From assembly GCA_039881145.1 (NCBI GenBank), contig JAYKKI010000013.1, positions 42,675,501 through 42,739,500 on the forward strand: DNA of 64,000 nt, in the 5' to 3' direction. The stretch's first letter is position 1. Every line of letters starts with the position of its first letter. Both the position numbers and the translations under genes were made by a program. This DNA is from Druceiella hillmani (taxonomy: Eukaryota; Arthropoda; Insecta; Lepidoptera; Hepialidae). Below the pieces are notes generated by a model. The model was not told the DNA's origin. It did not search any database and saw only the letters and a list, made by a program, of their open reading frames with translations. Below, piece by piece: positions 57,541-64,000 of this stretch.

Positions 57541-58273
57541 AAAAGAGACCGGCAAAAATTGGCCCAGACGTTACGTGGTATTTTTTAGAATATAAAAAAC
57601 CAAATAATTCAGTAATTGACAATCAGGAAAGAGGAAAAATTAGAATTATAATTTGTAACCATAATACGAAACAAAAAAAAACTATCTTCATAAATGCGCG
57701 TATATTATATTTTTAATATACAAAGAATTGTTTATTGGAAATAAAAAATAACAATAAAAAAAAATTAATGGAATACATAATAACTTTTTAGAAAGGATTA
57801 CAAAAAATAATCAATGCCTGTTGCCTTCTTTAACGTGTAGCCATTGCCTAAATTAATTAAAAATAAACTGTTAACAGACATTGACAATGGTTCTATTGTT
57901 GTCAAAATGAATGGCTTTTTTCTTCTTATCGAGGTTTACGTAACTTTTTTCGATGACCATGATATCAAGCCTGTTAGCATCATGGATTAATATGGTACAT
58001 CTGTGGATGAAGGATATAACAACACACAATCTGCACTTTGTTTTATCTTGCTGGCTCAAAAAATTCCGTGGAAATTACATTTACAATCTATTACGAAAAA
58101 TAACCCAATTTTTCATAAAAAAATATAAGATTTCTCTATTGACTAATTGACGATTTTGATAAAACTTTCAAGGAGTTTACTTTTTTTATTTTCTCTATAC
58201 AACATTGTAAATTTTATTCTTGTAACACCTGGATTCAATACTACTCGTATATGGGCTTTTGCCGGTCTCCTTT
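57541..58273. mobile_element. Non-autonomous DNA transposon with GAGACCGGCAAAA ends
   Basis: The left end, aaaagagaccggcaaaaatt (then ggccca), is the imperfect complement of the right end, gggcttttgccggtctcctt (58254-58273). The 733-bp interior is AT-rich with only accidental frames. The match covers about 22 bases with a small gap. No clear target duplication. Superfamily unknown. Confidence 0.6.
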
Positions 58274-58279
58274 AACGAA

Positions 58280-58948
58280 TTACGGTCGAATTTCGACCAC
58301 TGGGTGATCACTAATTTAATATTAGTACATTATAATAAATGGTTAAAATTTCATTACATTGTTATTTTATTACTTAAAAAGAAATAATGCGTAAGTAGAT
58401 TTGATCGCAACCAGACACCCGAAATAAATTTTATGTTTACAGAATAATTAAAGATTACACTCATGGGAGTTAAACAATTTTCTCGAAGACTATAAAAGAA
58501 CTGTTTTGTTTCTATACCAGGCCCGAACTTATTTTTGGTAAGAAATGTTTTCATTGGGATTGATTTTTTTATAAATAAATTATCTACAAAACGTAAAAGA
58601 ATCTAACCTAACATAACCATACGCTAGCATACCGCGCATAAGCTTTTTTTAATGTCACTAGGATATGTCTCATAGTTTTCATGTGACATCAACGCGGTAT
58701 TCGGGAAAAAGGGAGTTTTTGTAGAAAATTGTTTATAAAAAAATAAACTATTCGACAAATAATTGTGAAAACCAATAAAATATTCTATTCTGATAGTTAA
58801 CCAATCCACGAAAAATAGTATCTCCAAAATTGGAATCATAGTGTGCCCTCGTGCGTACAGACGAACGGACGGAGACACATGCCATTTTTCAAAGGCAAAT
58901 TTAGAACATAAGTATTAAAAAAAAAAGATATCGATATAGTAGTAAATA

Positions 58949-59016
<68 letters not shown>

Positions 59017-59150
59017 AGAGATGCAATATCGATATAGTAGTAAATAAAAGACATTTTTACAAATAATTTTCGAATCATCCATCATCCAATAAAAAACATT
59101 AAAAAAAACGAAAATACATAAAACAGATAAAAAACATCAAATAACTGTCC
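58280..59150. other. AT-rich spacer with (TA)n
   Basis: It contains (TA)n at 58954-59012, flanked on both sides by atcgatatagtagtaaataa, a direct repeat (about 58930 and 59030). No gene is seen. Confidence 0.5.
58954..59012. repeat. (TA)n microsatellite
   Basis: TA run with one ACA interruption, between two copies of a 20-bp direct repeat. Confidence 0.95.
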
Positions 59151-59249
59151 ATGTGAGATAATTATTTTTTTTTCCTATCACACGTGCATGTGTATAATAC
59201 CAAGCGTGTACATTCTGTCATTTGGATAACTATACACACACACACACAT

Positions 59250-59420
59250 ATGTATATATTTAAAGAGAACGAAAGTGGGAAAGACGCAGCGCTACACGCT
59301 ACCCTATTGCATTTTGTCTCTCTTTTACTCCGTCTCGCTCATGCATATGGGCAACGATACGCGCTGCCTAGCCAATGAGGAGCGTTTTATCGCCTCGTTC
59401 GTGACGTGTCATTTTATGTC
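59250..59420 (+). repeat. Dispersed repeat (inverted partner at 37690-37990)
   Basis: It reads tttaaagagaacgaaagtgg, then attgcattttgtctctcttt and gtctcgctc, matching the minus strand at 37.8-37.9 kb. It is preceded by a short (CA)n tract, where the partner has a (GT/GC)n tract. This suggests the microsatellite is part of the repeat. Confidence 0.6.
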
Positions 59421-61235
59421 AGTTAGGTCACTATCCAAAACGTTCTTTAGGAAGGTTCGATTCAAAAAATTAAGGATCATAATTTTTAGGGAAAGAGCTC
59501 TCTTTCCATAAAACTACGACTAATTTCTATCAAATCTTAATTTCGCTAGTCGTTTACGAATCCGGAGAAGGTTAATGCTACAAATACACGAATGTTCAAC
59601 CAAAATTAATGCGAATAAGTGAAGTCGTCTGGGCCCATTTTATATTAACCTACTGTAAAAATGTACTTTTTATTAACATGCTGTGACAATTTTTATAATA
59701 ATAAAGTTGTAGAAGAAAATATTCCGAATTTTTAATTAATATCTTGTTACCTAAACGTTACTCTGGTTACGATGAATATTCGTTGAATATTCCTGTCGTG
59801 AATTTTAAAATTTCACGGGTAAAAATATTCTTTAGTCAAACTTTATTTTTTTGAGGTAGTATACTTGCTTAATAGAGATATTGAAAGGTAATTATTTTTA
59901 AATATGGCATCTATAATGTGATCTTAACAAATTGTTTCACATTATCAAAAAAAAAACACATTGCACATTGTCTAATAAGTTTGATTTTACTGTGTTAATA
60001 AGTTTAACAAACAAAATATATTTGTAAAGTAACAAAAACAAACAATTTACTAAATAAAAACATCATGTTTATTACACTGTGTCAGATAGACACTATTTGC
60101 ACAGCTAGTTCGGGACATTTTCTGTAATAAACTGTATTCAAATCTTGTTTAGAGTGATCTCAACATATTTAGTGAGATAAAGTTAAGTCTAAATGGTCAG
60201 TGTATTAGTCAGAATTTAAAGAAACTTTTATGAGTATATTGCTGTCTATTTATTCACTTATTAATATAAATTTTAATTATAAATTTTAGTTTAGAAGATT
60301 ACGCAATTTCAAAATTTGAAGCTGGTGTCAGAAAGACACTGTATTATGTCTGGAGGTCGGGAAGTATATTCAAATTACTGATCTATTTATACGTATAGCA
60401 GTCAGAAAAGCAGGCTATATAGACCACGTCACTCCAGATTTCTTCCTCTACCTGATTTGATTAGCATTGCCTGCCGTCAGAAATGGAGATTTGAAGCAAC
60501 GAATTTTAATATTGTATCGAAAATGTTGCTCAAGAAAGACCTTGGAATTAAAAAATAATGTTATATTTTCAGATTTTCTATTTCATCAGCTTTTATTTGA
60601 TAACCTACATGATGAAGGTGATATAATTTATATCTAAATTTGCTCTTAAAATTACCTCTCAACATTTTTTACATTAAGTCTATATTTGCCTCATTATTAT
60701 GTATAATCATATTAAAATTCTCTCTACGTCATATGATATTTGAGAAAACAGGATATCGTAGATGGAAAGGCAGATCAATGGACGGACACCAATAGATTCC
60801 ACAAGTGTTCCCTTTTTCTCCTTTTGAGGGGGGGGAAATTAGGAAAGTAACATTAATTAATTTATAATTTTTATTCAAAAACTTTTTATTCAATTGGGGT
60901 AAAACTTGTTCTATTTCAGATAGTCTTCTAAGAGATGCAGGCTAGATATTATAGTACTTTAACAAACAATTGGCTGAGCAGTGATAAGTAAAATCCAACT
61001 AATTCAGCAAAAAAATGTTGTTCTGGTGTATTTTATTGCATACGCTGATTAAACTTTAGGAGCAAAATCGACAATAAATTTTATGTAGTGATGTCTCAGA
61101 GATTTTTAATAGTTTATCACACATAAAAGAAGTGAAAAAAGAGTGTTTGGCGTTTAGTTTATCTATTTTGCATGCGAAAATACGTATTATTGATTTTTAT
61201 TTTATTTTTCCTGGAGCTGAAAGTAAAAATAAGAC
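59421..61235. other. AT-rich spacer, nothing recognised
   Basis: No gene, RNA or transposon signature is readable. A run of eight G lies near 60828. Confidence 0.45.
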
Positions 61236-61239
61236 TGTC

Positions 61240-61480
61240 CATCACGGAGTACTCGCATACTTTGGCTAAATAGCTCGACGCGAAGAAAATAGTCTAGAAA
61301 GACTATTCATAGTGGTTGAAATAGTGGAAAAGGGACCAAGAGGTCGATTTCCGGCTAGATGATCGGCCCAGACATCCGGTATGCCCTTGAACGATGCGAT
61401 ACGACGTGCCCAAGACCGGTACCACTGGAACGTAATAATAAAATTCTGGAATTCGGCAACGTTACACGGAAATGATCTTC
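61240..61480 (+). pseudogene. LINE 3' end (endonuclease/reverse transcriptase C-terminus), type C, second copy
   Basis: The + frame reads LAYFG, then IARREENSLERLFIVVEI, EKGPRGRFPAR with a stop where Trp is usual, SAQTSGMPLNDAIRRAQD and RYHWN. These are the same blocks as at 57.2 kb and typical of insect non-LTR elements (…FGHIARR…LERL…G..RGRSP.RW.DQ…AL..A.DR..W). About 80 residues remain. Confidence 0.82.
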
Positions 61481-61634
61481 AGCAATGAGAAGACGACAAA
61501 CATGAATAAAATAAAGAAAACTATCTTGTAAATTATCAACCAGGGAGTGAGAATTATGGCAAGACAATAACAAAACTTTGTCAAATTACAAATTCAGAAA
61601 GAAAACACAAATCCGAAAAAAATTAAGTCAAAAT

Positions 61635-62190
61635 GGGGCTGTTTGTGAATGCACTTAAACATGGTTTCAGAGAACACAATGATGGTATGAGGAAAATACT
61701 TCTTCCCAATCTAAGATTTGGAAGATAAAATAGCAAGTTTAGACTATAATTTAGTATACGAACTCAAATATGTTAGAAATTCGTGATATACCCAACATAC
61801 ACAACAAAATTTAATTAAGAATTGCATAGTTGGCATATCAGACGTCCGCCATGTACATGATTTTAGTTCACTGACCAATTACGTGCAACGCGCTCTGTTC
61901 CCTCCAGGACCATTTACTGAAGAGGCAGCAGAAGCATGTAATATATAATTCTCTTTATACAGACAAAGCTTTTCGAAGGAATCTTCTAACATCAGCAACC
62001 TTCTTTCAACCATCTTCTAGCAACCGGGTTAAGGACAATACTAAGAAAAAAGTAAACTATGTTCAGAAGAAACTATGAATCTACTTGTTGAATATGAGCA
62101 ATGACACGGCAACTAATGATTCTTCTTCAGAGAATGACGAAGAAGAGATTTCATCAGTTGAAGAGTGCTGGTTTTCATCGTCTACACAAT
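61635..62190 (+). pseudogene. Second relic of the NDGNTARRFF-type protein family
   Basis: It reads KMGLFVNALKHGFREHNDGM in the + frame, then a decayed stretch. DFSSLTNYVQRALFPPGPF and TEEAAEACN follow at about 61860, and LYRQSFSKESS at about 61955. A Ser/Glu/Asp-rich end, TNDSSSENDEEEISSVEE, lies at about 62115. The order of NDG, then (P).G.(F/L).EEA.EA.N and YRQ.F matches the relic at 34.73 kb. Many stops; dead. The family's function is unknown to me. Confidence 0.55.
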
Positions 62191-62199
62191 TTCTTCGTT

Positions 62200-63170
62200 C
62201 TAATTAGCTGATAGGTAAGCTTAAAAAATATTAAATGACTAAAATATTCGGATTTTATTTTTATTGACTAAACAACTCATCTATAACTTGGGCCATCTTG
62301 GTATTTATTCCGTTTATGACCATCGCTGTAAGAAATTATTTACGGCATTTATTTTAAATGCTATTAACGTATCATCAGCCGGAATTTCTTGAATGGTCTT
62401 CATACCTGGTGAAAGTAAAAACATGCATTTCGCTTGTATGATGTCCGCCTACACGTAATATAGTTTTAAACATAAAATTTTCACAAAATACTATCTAAAC
62501 TAAAAGTATGGTATTTTAAAACGATGTATAATAAATATTCAATATTTATTTTTTTATTAAATAAATTACTTTGATTAAATTATTTTTTTTCGCCAGTAGG
62601 GCCGTTAGTTATTAACATATTTGTCGTTTTTATGGTTATTTTCGTTCAGTTTACAAATAATATTTTCTTTCCAAACAGATTTATTACTTGTGGAAGCATT
62701 TTGAGATTTTGACCAAAAATACTGTTGCAAACTTGTCAAGTACGCGTAGAACTCGCATAATGAAGGTTCAGTACAAGTTTAGGCACTTAAAACATTTAAG
62801 TGTATATATTATTTCTAATTAACCATTTACAAATATTTTTTTTCACAGCGTAAACATAAAAACATGGTGCATGTTTTAAAACTTATGAGACCTGGGATCT
62901 AGGCTGTAGTTTTTCTATAACCTTTGCATGGGCTTCTAAAAACCCAATTTTTTATAATTTTAGGATGAGCAGATCCGGAATAAGGGTATGGGAAGATTTA
63001 CTTTTTTGCATTTTTCTCAATATAGTCCTGAAGCTTTACTACCAATAATTATGATAAAAATATTTTTGAGGTCCTATTACTAGACCTTTCCAGCGATACA
63101 CCACACTATATACGGAATTAAAATTAAATATATTGAGATAGCTATTGAGATTTGGGCGGATCAATAGGTG
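62200..63170. other. AT-rich spacer, dispersed repeat text
   Basis: 62780-62950 matches the family at 12.36, 28.6 and 49.6 kb in words and order. No gene is seen. Confidence 0.45.
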
Positions 63171-63174
63171 TGTT

Positions 63175-63310
63175 TAATTACTATGCCAAATTTCAAGTTT
63201 CGACATCAAGCAGTTTCTGAGAAAAACGGCTGTAACAGACAGAGAGACATGCGAGTGATCTTACAAGGGTTCCGTTTTGTTCTTTTGAGGTGTGGAACTC
63301 TAAAAATTGT
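63175..63310 (+). mobile_element. GTTCCGTACCTC-type repeat copy
   Basis: It reads tatgccaaatttcaagtttc, gcagtttctgagaaaaacgg, ctgtaacagacagagagaca, gggttccgttttgttctttt and gaggtgtggaact. This is a well-preserved member of the family at 23.03, 27.5, 42.2, 49.23 and 50.23 kb. Confidence 0.7.
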
Positions 63311-63838
63311 AGGTATGCTTCTGTGAATGTTTTTCTTAATTTATTTCTAAATCGATCAATTTATCAGTTTGTATTCGCAAAGAATGGCTGGTAAAAAATA
63401 CCGTAAAATGTAATGTACATTTCATTATGCGAAATTAGGTGCTTTAGGCTAAAAGTAGATACATTCTGGCTACAAATGTTCGATCGTGAGTTTTAGAAAA
63501 TTGTGTCTATATTTCTGCTTGATGACATAATACTCAAAATATACAAAAACGCTGGCAGTAGATGAGTAAGTTGTCTGTGGGTATTTCGGATAATTTTAAT
63601 TATTGAAAAATAATATATATTATTCAAAAATAAATTCGTGACAATACAATGTAGGTATGTAATCTCTGACAAGTTTATCTGAGTTGTATTTACCGAATTA
63701 TTTCTAATTATGTTTGGAAAAGTACTAAGGCTAACCAGTAACCATTTTTCATCCGGTTAGAGATGACCACAAAAGCTCTTTGGTAATAAATATAACTTAA
63801 AAACATAAAGAATACATTGTAAACCAAACTGAATAATG

Positions 63839-64000
63839 TCCGCGGTCGACACGAACACAGATATCGGCGATTAAATCAAATATAACACAAATTAACGCGC
63901 GCACCGCCCGCTGCGAGTCGAATGACAGCCATTTTGTCGATGTTTTGTTTTCTTTTTTTATTTCAATTTCACGCCGCGACATGCCGATGGAGATTTATAC
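63839..64000 (-). promoter_or_regulatory. CpG-rich window edge, possible minus-strand gene start
   Basis: This is the most CpG-rich end of the last 8 kb. On the minus strand gtataaatc (64000-63992) could be a TATA box. An ATG follows at 63982 (MSRREIEIKKENK) and a second at 63935, after aca-aa, in good context. Neither frame resembles a protein I know. The window ends here, so the case cannot be tested; it may be a promoter or first exon of a neighbouring gene. Confidence 0.2.

Overview
This is an AT-rich, intron-rich and transposon-packed stretch of an animal genome, most likely an insect and probably a lepidopteran. The clues are a tRNA-derived SINE whose body looks like moth and butterfly SINEs, several mariner/Tc1, hAT and pogo relics, LINE 3' ends of the insect endonuclease/reverse-transcriptase type, and many small MITEs. 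I found no tRNA, rRNA or CRISPR array.

One gene is clear: the 3' part of RCC1 (Bj1 in Drosophila), the chromatin-bound exchange factor for Ran, on the + strand from 1158 to about 16.87 kb. Two exons (1158-1279 and 3862-4016) encode the last part of the seven-bladed propeller. A third (6179-6385) encodes a Ser/Thr/Glu-rich linker. After that there are two possible endings, both in phase 0. One is a short, strongly basic terminal exon (8091-8219). The other is a long acidic tail made from exons 13489-13561 and 15713-16239. Joining either gives an open frame, so the gene appears able to give RCC1 a basic or an acidic C-terminus. The 5' exons lie left of the window.

From 16.9 kb to the end I see no second complete gene, only mobile-element remains, satellites and a few weak first-exon or promoter candidates (45.0, 48.2, 55.2 and 63.9 kb). 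Dated by nesting, the most informative elements are these. (1) A Penelope-like repeat is present at three loci (1.75-2.54, 31.79-31.95 and 51.46-51.72 kb). Each has 9-11 bp target duplications, two are head-to-head foldbacks, and they carry a hammerhead-ribozyme-like core. (2) A hAT element of the DUF4371/ZMYM1-like type (30.8-32.9 kb, minus) was split by one of those insertions, and a second, inverted copy lies at 33.9-34.4 kb. (3) A complete but dead Tc1 element (35.42-37.13 kb) sits inside a (TA)n tract. (4) A mariner relic lies at 25.67-26.35 kb. (5) Relics of two repeat-borne arthropod protein families lie at 50.7-53.0, 34.7-35.25 and 61.6-62.2 kb. (6) Four LINE 3' ends are present.

Tandem arrays include a 90-bp satellite (ten units), a 35-bp minisatellite (seven units), ~130-bp and ~80-bp arrays, long (TA)n and (GA)n tracts, and a 280-bp polypyrimidine tract inside an RCC1 intron. 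Two compact long hairpins (25.15 and 37.51 kb) are not explained by any element I recognise.
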